A stretch of 64,000 nucleotides of DNA from Pirellulimonas nuda (GTDB lineage Bacteria; Planctomycetota; Planctomycetia; Pirellulales; Lacipirellulaceae): assembly GCF_007750855.1 (NCBI RefSeq), contig NZ_CP036291.1, positions 310,001 to 374,000 on the forward strand. Reading direction: 5' to 3'. Below the pieces are notes generated by a model, which was given only the letters and a program-made list of their open reading frames with translations, had not been told where the DNA came from and ran no database searches. The translations under genes were made by a program, and so were the position numbers. Position 1 is the stretch's first letter. The number at the start of each line of letters is the position of its first letter. Below are positions 26,907 to 35,968 of the stretch, piece by piece.

Positions 26907-27432
26907 AGCGGCGCCTCAGTCGCTCCGCCATCACAGCCCGAAGCGTAGGCGAGGCGGCGCAGCCGATCGGTGGGCGCCCTCGCCGGCGCTCTCGCACCGC
27001 CAGGAGCGCAAGCCACACGCCGCGTCCAACCGCAGCAGAAAAACGGAGTTTCAATCCGTAAAAACGGATTGAGCCCCCCGTAGATTTGGGCTGCAATGGG
27101 AAGAAGGCTTCTCGCACTACTTTTCTTGATGTCTCAGCGAAAGCGTGGCCACGCACCCACGCTTAGAAGGACACCTATCTCGACTGCTTGGCTGACTTAC
27201 CTTGCCCCGCTACCGGGAGTTTTTTGCAGCGCGACCCTCGTCATTCGCATCCGGGACCGGCAACTACAGGACGAGACGAACGGGGAGCAGGCGTAGTGCC
27301 CCGGAACGGCGGATCGACAACGTTGTGATGGAGGCCACCTCGGTTGCCGGGCCGCTGCTTGTGGCGGCAAGGAACGCCGGCAAGCCGACTCGGGCGCCAT
27401 CCGCTTGATCGGCCAAGGCGCCACACCCCGCT
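26907..27432. other. Gene-poor stretch with small hairpins
   Basis: No convincing gene. CAATCCG/CGGATTG (27052-27058 and 27065-27071) forms a 7-bp hairpin with loop TAAAAA. AAGCGTGG/CCACGCTT (27141-27148 and 27157-27164) forms another. Either could terminate the gene at 26361 or belong to the polysaccharide lyase leader. Confidence 0.5.
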
Positions 27433-27455
27433 CGCGTGAAACTACCACTCACGCG
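27433..27455. promoter_or_regulatory. Inverted repeat upstream of the polysaccharide lyase gene
   Basis: CGCGTGA (27433-27439) and TCACGCG (27449-27455), 22 bases before the ATG at 27478. It could be an operator or an mRNA stem near the ribosome site (AGGA at about 27465). No regulator is assigned. Confidence 0.35.
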
Positions 27456-27477
27456 GCTTCCCCCAGGATACGCAACG

Positions 27478-29748
27478 ATGAAGTTCAACCGTGTTGGCGT
27501 TCTCGCGGCGCAGGTAGCCGCGGCGATTGTTGCAGCAGCCGCCTCGACTTCTCACGCCGCAACGTTCAACGTCGCCAGCGCCGCTCAGATCACCACGGCA
27601 ATGCAATCGGCGATGTCGGGCGACACGCTGATCATGGCCAACGGCAACTGGACCAACCAAAACATCTCGTTCGCCGGCAACGGCGCGGCCGGGATGCCCA
27701 TCATCCTCCGCGCCTAAACGCCGGGAAGCGTGATCCTCAACGGCACGTCTCAGTTGTTGATCTCGGGCGGGCACCTGGTGGTCGACGGGCTGCACTTCAA
27801 GAACGGGACCATCGTCAACTCCGATCACGTGGTCCAGTTCCGCGGGCCCCTGGGGGAGGCGCACGACTCGCGCTTCACCAACTCGGTGATCGAGTCGTAC
27901 AACCCGGCCGACCTGACCGACAAGTACCACTGGGTGTCGCTCTACGGCCAGAACAACCGGGTCGACCACAACCGCTTTATTGACCAGAAGAACCCGGGCC
28001 CCACGGTCATCGCCTGGCTGGACGAGACGGGCGTCATCGCCGAGGCGCGACACCAGATCGATTCCAACCACTTCGCCGACCGCCCCGTGGGCTACGAGAA
28101 CGGCTTCGAGACCATCCGCTTGGGCGACAGCGATACGAGCCACTACAACGCCCACATCCTGGTAGAGAACAACCTCTTCGAGCGCCAAGACGGCGAGATC
28201 GAGATCATCTCCAGCAAGTCCAACGACAACGTCTTCCGGTACAACACCTTCCGTGAGTCCGCGGGCACGCTCACGCTGCGGCACGGCCACCGCGCCACCG
28301 TTGAGGGGAACTTCTTCCTGGGCGAGGGACGCGCCGGGTCGGGGGGCGTCCGGGTGGTGGGCGAAGACCACGTCATCGTCAACAACTACATCGCCGACGT
28401 CGACGACGAGGCGGACGGGGCGATCTCGCTCACCGCCGGCATCCCGAACACCATCCCCAGCGGCTACCAGCAGGTCAAGAACGCAACCATCGCCCACAAC
28501 ACGATCGTCAACGTCGGCGGCGCGGCCATCACGCTCGACTGGGGCCTGGGCTCCAGCGGCCGCTCGTTGCTCCCCCAGAACGTGACGATCGCCCGCAACC
28601 TGATCCAAAGCACCGCCGCCCCGTTGTTTGAGGGCGCCGAAGGGACCGGCTTCACCTGGGCCGACAACATCGCCTTCGGGGCGGCGCTGGGGATCTCCGC
28701 GCGGCCGGGCATCAACGTCGTCGACCCGCAGCTCGAGCTCGGCCCGGACGGGCTGTGGCGCCCCTCGGCAACCAGCCCGGCCATCGACGCCGTGGCGTCT
28801 GGATTCGTCACGGTCGATTTCGACGGCCAGCCGCGTATCGGGCTGTTCGATATCGGCGCCGACGAGAACTCGTTCGCCCAGATCGTACGCAAGCCGCTGA
28901 CGACGGTGGACGTGGGCGCGTCGTGGTTCAACTACTCGGCGCCCGACAGTTGGCCGCCGCCGATCCCGATCCCCGCGGGGCCCTTCCAGGTGGTCGAGGC
29001 GGAGGACTTCACGTCGGTTACCGACCCCGACGGCAACGGCCAGGTCTGGACCATCGTCCAGAACGGCGCCGCCTCGGGGGGCGCCGCGATCAAGGCCCCC
29101 TCCACTGGCAGTAGCAGCAACATCAACCTCTCCACCACGCCGCACGACACCCTTGCGCTGTACGACCTGGCGTTCAGCGAGGCCGGCACGTACACGGCCT
29201 ACTACCTGGCGCGGGGCTTCGACGGCTCGTCCGACAGCATCTTCACGCCGTCCGGCTTTGGCGTCGATCCCGCGGTCGTCGACAACCTCTCGAGCAACGG
29301 GGCCTTCCGGTGGGAGACCGGCGGGCAGTTTACCATCAGCCAGTCGAACGTCGGCATGCCGCTGGAGTTCCGCCTGGGTCGCCGGGAGAGGAACGCAGAG
29401 ATCGATGCGATCTTGTTCCATCAGAACAGCAGCCTCACCGCGATCCAGCTCGACGCGATCCTCGCCAGCCTGGAGCCCGCCCTCTCCGACGGCGACTACA
29501 ACGGCGATGGCGTCGTAGACGCCGCCGACTACACGACCTGGCGAGACAACCTGGGGAGCAGCGTCACGCTGCCCGGCGACACCACCCCCGGCAGCGTCAC
29601 CCAGGCCGACTACGACGTTTGGCGAAACAACTTCGGCGCCAGCGGCGGCGCGGCGCCCGCCAGCGCCGCGGTCCCCGAGCCGGGCGGGTTGGCGCTGCTG
29701 ACGCTGGCCGTGGGGGTGAGCCTGATCGCGCCGCGGCGTAACGCCTGA
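27478..29748 (+). pseudogene. PL6 alginate-lyase-like secreted protein with one in-frame stop
   Basis: One continuous frame from the ATG at 27478 to 29748 is interrupted only by TAA at 27715-27717. The 79 codons before and 676 codons after read as one protein. Signal peptide: residues ~7-30. A right-handed beta-helix of PL6/chondroitinase-B type begins at ATFNVASAAQITTAMQ and spans the stop (PIILRA-stop-TPGSVILNG). Next come a CBM-like region beginning VVEAEDFTSV, a type I dockerin (DGDYNGDGVVDAADYTTW and a second repeat), and a PEP-CTERM end (VPEPGGLALLTLAVG). The stop probably replaced GAA or similar (A-E-T-P-G is expected in this position). Unless read through, only a 79-residue fragment is made. 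The rest is undamaged, so the mutation is recent or the base is a sequencing error. Confidence 0.85.
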
Positions 29749-29830
29749 CTGCTGCCGCTGAGGGCGGGGGCTGCGGATGGGTGAAGCGTTTGGGCGGCGG
29801 TGGCTGAACGCATAGCAAAACGCACCCCAG

Positions 29831-29917
29831 GCCCGGAGGGCCGACGGCGTATAGCCAGGGGCGCCAGCCCCTGGTCAATACGGCCGAATCAACAAAGCCC
29901 CGGAGGGGCGACGGCGA
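29831..29917. repeat. Short palindromes of the CCCGGAGGG type
   Basis: GCCCGGAGGGCCGACGG, CCAGGGGCGCCAGCCCCTGG and GCCCCGGAGGGGCGACGG lie in series. Related units recur at 31524-31573. The 29749-30019 gap has no visible gene. Confidence 0.7.
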
Positions 29918-30019
29918 GTTGTAGGATAGGTGGTTCCGCCGGCGAAAGCTTCTGGGTTCTCAATGCCGCCGACTCCGGCGGGTTCACCTACCTTTGCACT
30001 CGACCCCAGCCACCCGCCG

Positions 30020-30352
30020 CTACTTGCCAAGCACCGACACGCCTGCGCCGATCAATGCGATCAGCACGCCGGCCCAGTGCATGGGGATAAAGAAGAAGCT
30101 GTGCGACGACCTGTTGACGACGAAGCGCTCACCGGTTTGCTCGTCAATGACGGTGCGGTCGGACCGGCCTTTCAATGAGAAGCCGACCAACGCGGAAGCC
30201 ATGCCCCCGACAACCAGTGCAGTTCCGACCGCCCACGGGTGGGAAGAATAATACCCTTCGCCAAACATCGCATCGAGAGCGACAGCCAGGAGCAGGCACG
30301 AACAAAACGTTAAGACCGGGACCAGAAAGCCGTAGCCACTCCAGATCAACAT
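30020..30352 (-). CDS. Small membrane protein of unknown function
   Basis: A 110-residue product from the ATG at 30352, with AAGGAGAGG just upstream, a strong ribosome site. Three membrane helices: residues 7-29 (YGFLVPVLTFCSCLLLAVAL), 40-58 (AVGTALVVGGMASALVGFS) and 89-107 (MHWAGVLIALIGAGVSVLG). The loop between the second and third (GRSDRTVIDEQTGERFVVN) is polar. No family is named. Stands between the lyase pseudogene and the REP cluster. Confidence 0.7.
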   Translation of the reverse strand: MLIWSGYGFLVPVLTFCSCLLLAVALDAMFGEGYYSSHPWAVGTALVVGGMASALVGFSLKGRSDRTVIDEQTGERFVVNRSSHSFFFIPMHWAGVLIALIGAGVSVLGK

Positions 30353-30559
30353 CGTCCTCTCCTTGGAAGTAGCGTGTTTGTCAAACGCCCCACGACCGGG
30401 ACCGCCCGCGCGAAGGCTACATTGGCTCGCGGGCCGCTGGCGGCGATAAAGCCGCAGTCCGCCGCGAGGCGGCATCGATGATACGGAACAGACGGCGCTG
30501 GCGGTAGCTGGAATCTCAGCGATATCGCAACGGAGTGTTCGCGATAGAGCGCGCCGCGG

Positions 30560-30765
30560 CTGGGGGCTCCGGCTGACGCCTGCGGACCCAGCCGGGCGCC
30601 ATGGCCACGCTCGCGTGGCCATGCTGCTACTGGAAGGACATAGTGTTGCTGGGTGCCTGGGGTCGGAGGCGATAGCCGGAGCCCCCAGGCGGTCGCCACT
30701 GGGTGGCCGGGGTAGTCCGAGCTGCTGCTGGGGGCTCCGGCTATCGCCTGCGACCCCAGCCACCC
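30560..30765. repeat. Family B REP cluster upstream of the RAYT gene
   Basis: One REP at 30560-30591 (CTGGGGGCTCCGGCTGACGC onward), then an inverted pair from 30651 to 30765: left half GGGTGCCTGGGGTCGGAGG, right half CTGCTGGGGGCTCCGGC, ending CGACCCCAGCCACCC. The pair ends 36 bases before the RAYT start. A separate short palindrome of GGCCACGCTCGCGTGGCC lies at 30604-30621. No gene is visible in 30353-30801. Confidence 0.85.
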
Positions 30766-30801
30766 ATGGACTGGATATGCGATAGTGGTTTCAATCTTCC
30801 G

Positions 30802-31365
30802 ATGCCGACCAGCTACCGACATCGCCGCAACTATAATGCGCCGGGCCACGCCCACTCCCTCACTTTCTCCTGCTATCGGCAGTTCCCGTTCCTGCGGTCC
30901 GAGCTCACCTGCTCGTGGCTTGCAGAGTCGATCGATGCGGCACGTACAACCCAGCGGTTTCTGCTTTGGGCGTACGTCTTCATGCCGGAGCACGTCCACG
31001 CCGTGGTCTATCCAACGGAGTCGGACTACGACATCGCAGAGATTCGCAAAGCGATAAAAGGCCCCATTGGCAGACGCGCGATTCAGCACATCGAAGCCAA
31101 CTCGCCCGAGTGGCTCGACCAGATCACGCGACAACGCGGCGGCCGCACTGAGCGGCTCTTCTGGAAGTCGGGGGGCGGGTACGACCGAAACATCACGGCG
31201 CCAAGAACGCTGCTCGCGACGATCGACTACATCCACCTCAACCCGGTCCGGCGAGGTTTGGTCGAACGTGCCGAAGACTGGCGATGGTCGAGTGCGGCAA
31301 GCACGCTTTACGGCAAAGAAAGACCCCTGCAGGTCGATCCAATCCCAGCCGACTGGCTAGAGTAA
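30802..31365 (+). CDS. REP-associated tyrosine transposase (RAYT)
   Basis: A 187-residue Y1-type transposase from the ATG at 30802. It has the HUH motif in MPEHVHAVV (His64, His66) and the catalytic Tyr in IDYIHLNPVRRG (Tyr143), the hallmark of RAYTs within the IS200/IS605-related Y1 group. Length is typical of single-domain RAYTs. It is flanked on both sides by inverted REP pairs (30651-30765 and 31384-31499), the normal arrangement for a RAYT and its substrates. It should cut and rejoin single-stranded REP hairpins. There are no terminal inverted repeats of an autonomous IS. Confidence 0.92.
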   Translation: MPTSYRHRRNYNAPGHAHSLTFSCYRQFPFLRSELTCSWLAESIDAARTTQRFLLWAYVFMPEHVHAVVYPTESDYDIAEIRKAIKGPIGRRAIQHIEANSPEWLDQITRQRGGRTERLFWKSGGGYDRNITAPRTLLATIDYIHLNPVRRGLVERAEDWRWSSAASTLYGKERPLQVDPIPADWLE

Positions 31366-31383
31366 GCTGAGCTTAGTGGGAGC

Positions 31384-31499
31384 TGGGTGCCTGCGGTCGG
31401 AGTCGATAGCCGGAGCCCCCAGGCGGTCGCCACTGAGTGGCGGGGGTGGTTCGAGCTGCTGCTGGGGGCTCCGGCTGACGCCTGCGACCCCAGCCACCC
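31384..31499. repeat. Family B REP pair downstream of the RAYT gene
   Basis: Left half GGGTGCCTGCGGTCGGAGTC and right half GCTGCTGGGGGCTCCGGC, ending CGACCCCAGCCACCCG, in inverted arrangement, separated by GGCGGTCGCCACTGAGTGGC. Nearly the same as the upstream pair and as 58394-58506. Confidence 0.85.
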
Positions 31500-31523
31500 G
31501 CGGCTTCGTTTCCGATCGCCTTA

Positions 31524-31573
31524 GTTCCAGGGGCTGGCGCCCCTGGCTACGCGCTATCGCCCCTCCGGGGCTG
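31524..31573. repeat. GGGGCTGGCGCCCC-type palindromes at the end of the Imm10-like gene
   Basis: CCAGGGGCTGGCGCCCCTGG, then CGCCCCTCCGGGGCTGGG. The second unit covers the last codons of the gene at 31554, giving its C-terminal APEGR. Related to 29831-29917. Confidence 0.7.
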
Positions 31574-31901
31574 GGCCGCCGATGTTCTCGACAAACTGAT
31601 TGACCGCCTGAAAGTCTTCTTCATCCAGGTCAAACTGCACCGTGATTTCCTCGTCTAGCTCGAGCCGCTTTGCTAGGCCTGGCTCGAACCGGATTCTCAG
31701 ATAGCCTCGCTGGAGCTCGACGAAGTCCGGTGGTCCATGGCCGGAGCGGATCGGCATGTTTCGCGAACAATGGCCATCAATGTCGATCGTCAAGCCTTCG
31801 TTGCCGTACTGCTCGTCGGGCCATTGGATGGTCATCCATCCTTCTCCGTGGTCAAAGTCGGCGATGACACCGATCGAAGTAGCCACGTAGGTAGTCGACA
31901 T
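31554..31901 (-). CDS. Imm10-like immunity family protein
   Basis: A 115-residue protein from the ATG at 31901. The pattern GLTIDIDG...FVELQRGYLRIRFEPGLAKRL...EEITVQFDLDEEDFQAVNQFV fits Imm10-type proteins (polymorphic-toxin immunity), especially the end helix after FDLDEEDF. No toxin gene is nearby, so if it is an immunity protein it is an orphan. The last residues are encoded by a short repeat. It is a cytosolic, acidic protein. The family call is from memory of the profile and is only moderately sure. Confidence 0.5.
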   Translation of the reverse strand: MSTTYVATSIGVIADFDHGEGWMTIQWPDEQYGNEGLTIDIDGHCSRNMPIRSGHGPPDFVELQRGYLRIRFEPGLAKRLELDEEITVQFDLDEEDFQAVNQFVENIGGPAPEGR

Positions 31902-32035
31902 ATCGCCATGCCAGAAAATTGACTCAGAACGCCTTTGGCATTAGAGTCCAAAGTGGTCCCAAGGGCGAATGTCTACGCCTTGGCTCTTTCCACAGCGACC
32001 GCGAAGTTGCGGTTCAACCAACGTTCCATCGTACC

Positions 32036-35000
32036 CTACAACTTCGGCGGCGACCGTCTCTCCCCCACGCCGGGGGCGAGGACGCCCCGGCTCGCTGGCG
32101 GTTGTCTCCACTCCTGGGTTTCTTCTACCGCTTCGTCCGCCGCCGCGCGCTCTTTCACCCCCGTCATCCACGTCTTCGCGTCCAGCGCCACCGCCAGCAG
32201 CGTCGGCACCAGCACCAGCGTAAAGATCGTCGAGACCAGCAGGCCCCCCAGCACCACGCTCCCCAGCCCGCGGTACAGCTCGCTGCCGGCGCCGGGGAAG
32301 ACCACCAGGGGGAGCAGCCCCAGCACGGTGGTGATGGTGGTCATGAAGATCGGGCGGATGCGGGTGCGGACGCTTTCTAGGATGGCGTCGTGCGTGCTCA
32401 TGCCGTCTTCGCGCAGGTGGTTCAGCGCCTGGTGCACGATCAAGATCGGGTTGTTCACCACCGTGCCGATGAGCACCACGAAGCCGAGCATCGTTAGCAC
32501 GTCGAGCGGTTGCAGCACGAAGAAGTTGAGGACGCGCAGGCCCAGGAGGCCCCCTACGGCGCCCAGCGGGACGCTGAGGATCACCACCAGCGGGTAGAGC
32601 CAGCTCTCGAACAGCGCGGCCATCAGCAGGTAGGTGATCAATAGCGCCATCATCACGTTGAACTGCAGCGCCTCCCACGTCTGCCGCAGCTTGTCCGCGG
32701 TGCCGGCAAGCGCAATGTTGTAGCCGTCACCCAGGGCGCCGCTCTCGCGCATCGGCTGCACGATCTGCTGTTCGATGTTGATCATCGCGTCTTCCAGCGC
32801 CACCGTGGGGGGGGGCGACACGTTGATCGTGATCGAGCGGACCCGCTCGCGGTGGTTGATCTGCTCCGGTCCGCTGCTAATCACCACGTCCGCCAGCGCA
32901 TTAAGCGGCACGAGCTGGCCGATGGGGGTGGCGATGGGGGCGGCGCCAACCAGGTGGGTCTGGTCGGCGTACTTGGCCTCGCCCATCAGCGTGAGGTCGA
33001 TCTTCTTCCCTTCGTAGAAGTAGTCGCCGACGAAGGCGCCGTCCACCAGCGCGTCGACCGTGAAGCCCAGCTCGCTGGAGCTGACCCCCATCTCGGCCGC
33101 CTGCAGCAGCCGGGGCTCGACGTGCACCTCGGGGCTGGAAAGGTCGAGGCTGGGGGTGGGCCGCGCCTGGGCGCCGGGCACCACCTGCATCACCTTGCCG
33201 AACACCTGCTGCCCGAGGCCGACCAGCTTCTCGACGTCGGGCCCGGTGATCTCTACGTCGACCGAGCGCCCCGCCCCCAGCCCGCGTTCAAACAAACTGG
33301 TCTGCTGCGCGAAGGCGATGGAGCCGGGCAGCTTGCTGCCGATGCGGAACACCAGCGGCACCAGCTCCGCCGAGCGCAGCGGGTCGCGTGAGCGGACCCC
33401 CAAGAAGACGCTGCGGCCGCGGACGACGAAGAAGAAGTCTTGGATAGCGGGGGCGTTGATCCCATCGGCGGGCGTGTCGGGGAGGGCATCGGCGTCGACG
33501 TCCCAGTAGGGCTTGAGCTCATCCTCAACGATCTTGCCGAGGCTCATCAGTTGATCGGTGTTGTAGCCCGGCGGGGGGATCACGAAGCCGATCACCAGGT
33601 TGCGGTTGCCGGTGGGGAGGTACTCGACCCGCGGCCACAGCAGGTAGCTGGCGCCGACGGAGAGCCCCACCAGCAGCGCGATGGTGAGCGTGCGTCGCAG
33701 CGGGCCGCGTTGGGCCCAGTCGTTCAGGCCTACTACCGCGCTGGTGAACAGCCCGCCGGCGCCCTGCACGGCGCCGATGGCGGCGTGGCTGGCGGCCGGC
33801 GTGTGGCCGTTGGTAGCGTGCGAGGGCGCCGGCGCCTTGCCGGTGCGGTCGCGCTTGAACAACCGCGCGGCGGCCGTGGGGATAACGGTCACCGAGACGA
33901 TCAGGCTGAGGCCCACCGCGGCGCTAATCGCCAGCGCGATGTCGCGGAACAGCTGCCCCGCCTCTTGCTGCACGAACACCACCGGCAGAAAAACCGCGAT
34001 GGTGGTAAGCGTGCTGCTGAGCACCGCGCCGGCCACTTCTTGCGTGCCGCGGACCGCGGCGGTGAACGGCGGCTCCTTGAGCTCGTCGAACCGGCGGAAG
34101 ATGTTCTCTAGCACCACCACCGCGTTGTCGACCAGCATGCCCACGGCGAACGCCATGCCGGCCAGGCTGATGACGTTTAGCGAGCGTCCCAGCGCGTTGA
34201 GCACCAAGAAGGTGCCGATGATGCTGATCGGGATCGCCAGCCCCACCACCAGGGCGCCGCGGGCGAACCAGAAGCCGGCGCCCAGCATCAGCGCCAGCGA
34301 CAGCACGAAGTACCAGGGGGAGAGGTAGGCCGCGGCGATGGCCGTGAACAGGATCAGCGGGATGAAGATCAGCGTGCGCACCCCCAGATGCAAAAACGCC
34401 ATCAGCACCACCATCGTCAGGGCGCCCCCGACGAAGATGTTCTGCTGCACCAGCCGGACCGAGCTGTTGATGTACTCTGTCTCGTCGTACACCTGGGTCA
34501 GCACCAGGCCGCGGGGCGCCAGCAGGTCGCGGTTCAGTTGGGCGTTCACCGCGCGGAGGCCGTCCATCACGTCCAGCACGTTGGCGCCCGTCTCGCGGAT
34601 GCAGTTGATGGCGATGCTCGACTCGCCGAAGCGGCGGACCAGCCCTTCGGGCTTCTTGTAGCCGCGCTCGACCTCGGCCACGTCGCGTACGAACACGGGG
34701 GCGCCGCCGCGGACGGCCAGCAGCTGGTTCTCGACCTGCTCGGGGGTGGTGAACTCGCCCAACGTGCGGACCACGTAGCGGCGTTTGCCGTCGTCGAACG
34801 AGCCGGCCGAGGTGTCCTTGTTCTGGCCGCGCAGCACGTCGCGGACCTGGCTCATGGTGAGGCTGCGGGCCGCCAGCTTCTCGGGGTCCACGATCACCTG
34901 CATCTCGTCTTCGAGCCCGCCGATCACGTTCGACAGCGACACGCCGTCGACGCGTTCAAAGCGGGCCTCGATCTCGTCCTCGGCGAACCGCTTCATCTGC

Positions 35001-35611
35001 GGCACATTCAACTCGGGGGGGGGCAGCAGCTCGGCGACCTCCGGGTGCTCGGCCGCCAGGCGCCGCAGCCGCAGCATCATCAGCCCGGCGTTCTCGGCGT
35101 TGCGGGCCTTGTCGAGCTGCGGCTTGAGGTCGGCGTGCTGGGCCGTGAACTCGTCGATCCGCTCGGCCGACGGCGGCTTTGCGCTGAGGATGAACCACGC
35201 GATGGCGTTGGCGTTGGGGTCGCTGGTGGCGATCACCGGCTCGTCGGCGTCTTCGGGGTACTCCGGCACCTGGTTGAGCCGGCCGTCGACCTTGGAGCGG
35301 AGGTTGTCGATGTCGGCGCCCACGGCGAACTCGAGCGTGATGACCCCCTGCGAGTCGGAGCTCTCCGACGAGAGCTTCACTAGCCCCTCGACGCTCTTGA
35401 GCTGCTCTTCTTGCTCGACCACGATCTCACGCTCCACCTCCTGCGGGCTGGCGCCGGGCCAGCGGGTGGTGACCGTGATGGTGGGGATCTCGACCTCCGG
35501 CGTAAGCTGCATCGGCATCTGCAGCAGCGCGATGCCGCCGAACAGACTGAGCAGCAGCACGCCAACGGCGACCTTGATCGGGTTGTGGACGAAGGCGTCT
35601 ACGAGATTCAT
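32036..35611 (-). CDS. RND efflux permease (AcrB-type inner-membrane pump)
   Basis: A 1191-residue pump, longer than typical ~1030-residue RND permeases. N-terminal helix FVHNPIKVAVGVLLLSLFGGIALLQ and WPGASPQEVE are diagnostic of the family. AFAVGMLVDNAVVVLENIFR contains the proton-relay Asp of TM4. The extra length comes mostly from an insert of ~55 residues in the first porter domain (ERIDEFTAQHADLKPQLDKA onward) and from a C-terminal tail. That tail, ending LAPGVGERRSPPKL, is partly encoded by a family E arm. It works with the adaptor at 35969 under the MarR regulator at 37266; an outer-membrane channel gene is absent. Substrate unknown. Confidence 0.93.
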   Translation of the reverse strand: MNLVDAFVHNPIKVAVGVLLLSLFGGIALLQMPMQLTPEVEIPTITVTTRWPGASPQEVEREIVVEQEEQLKSVEGLVKLSSESSDSQGVITLEFAVGADIDNLRSKVDGRLNQVPEYPEDADEPVIATSDPNANAIAWFILSAKPPSAERIDEFTAQHADLKPQLDKARNAENAGLMMLRLRRLAAEHPEVAELLPPPELNVPQMKRFAEDEIEARFERVDGVSLSNVIGGLEDEMQVIVDPEKLAARSLTMSQVRDVLRGQNKDTSAGSFDDGKRRYVVRTLGEFTTPEQVENQLLAVRGGAPVFVRDVAEVERGYKKPEGLVRRFGESSIAINCIRETGANVLDVMDGLRAVNAQLNRDLLAPRGLVLTQVYDETEYINSSVRLVQQNIFVGGALTMVVLMAFLHLGVRTLIFIPLILFTAIAAAYLSPWYFVLSLALMLGAGFWFARGALVVGLAIPISIIGTFLVLNALGRSLNVISLAGMAFAVGMLVDNAVVVLENIFRRFDELKEPPFTAAVRGTQEVAGAVLSSTLTTIAVFLPVVFVQQEAGQLFRDIALAISAAVGLSLIVSVTVIPTAAARLFKRDRTGKAPAPSHATNGHTPAASHAAIGAVQGAGGLFTSAVVGLNDWAQRGPLRRTLTIALLVGLSVGASYLLWPRVEYLPTGNRNLVIGFVIPPPGYNTDQLMSLGKIVEDELKPYWDVDADALPDTPADGINAPAIQDFFFVVRGRSVFLGVRSRDPLRSAELVPLVFRIGSKLPGSIAFAQQTSLFERGLGAGRSVDVEITGPDVEKLVGLGQQVFGKVMQVVPGAQARPTPSLDLSSPEVHVEPRLLQAAEMGVSSSELGFTVDALVDGAFVGDYFYEGKKIDLTLMGEAKYADQTHLVGAAPIATPIGQLVPLNALADVVISSGPEQINHRERVRSITINVSPPPTVALEDAMINIEQQIVQPMRESGALGDGYNIALAGTADKLRQTWEALQFNVMMALLITYLLMAALFESWLYPLVVILSVPLGAVGGLLGLRVLNFFVLQPLDVLTMLGFVVLIGTVVNNPILIVHQALNHLREDGMSTHDAILESVRTRIRPIFMTTITTVLGLLPLVVFPGAGSELYRGLGSVVLGGLLVSTIFTLVLVPTLLAVALDAKTWMTGVKERAAADEAVEETQEWRQPPASRGVLAPGVGERRSPPKL
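32069..32093. repeat. Single family E arm at the RND gene end
   Basis: GCCGGGGGCGAGGACGCCCC and the next five bases match a family E arm with one mismatch. It is inside the coding sequence of the RND C-terminal tail. Confidence 0.7.
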
Positions 35612-35724
35612 GAGAGAGGGGCGAGAGGCGAGGGGATAGGGGCGAGGGGCTAGGGACGCGCAAGCGGTGGGGTGGACAGGTTCGGAGACGCTGGCCGAAG
35701 CGAATTCGTCGCGTCCCTAAACGT

Positions 35725-35957
35725 GTAGGGTGCACGCAGTGCACCAAGCGGGGGGGCGCCCTTTGTTATTCGACGCATCGATTCCGTTACGGCGGTTCTT
35801 CCGCATGGTGCACTACGTGCACCCTACATGTCGTGCACTACGTGCACCCTACATGTCGTGCACTACGTGCACCCTACATGTCGTGCACTACGTGCACCCT
35901 ACATGTCGTGCACTGCGTGCACCCTACCTGTGGTGCACTGCGTGCAGCCTACGACAC
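35725..35957. repeat. Tandem 25-bp array of GTGCAC palindromes
   Basis: Six consecutive 25-base units, GTGCACTACGTGCACCCTAC plus ATGTC, run from 35808 to about 35957; the last two are diverged. An inverted unit GTAGGGTGCACGCAGTGCAC lies at 35725-35744. On the minus strand each unit starts GTAGGGTGC, i.e. family D. It sits in the 357-base spacer between the adaptor gene and the RND gene of the same operon and would be transcribed with them. Confidence 0.92.
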
Positions 35958-35968
35958 CGTGTGCCTTG

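Noticed and set aside
27096..27296. 66-codon open frame before the lyase gene
   Set aside because: No ribosome site, atypical composition, and it spans a hairpin; not supported as a gene.
27715..27717. Recoding (pyrrolysine or selenocysteine) at the internal stop
   Set aside because: The codon is TAA, not TAG or TGA, so neither known recoding applies; nonsense mutation or sequence error is simpler.
35808..35957. CRISPR-like array
   Set aside because: The 25-base units are contiguous and identical with no spacers between them, and no cas genes are present.
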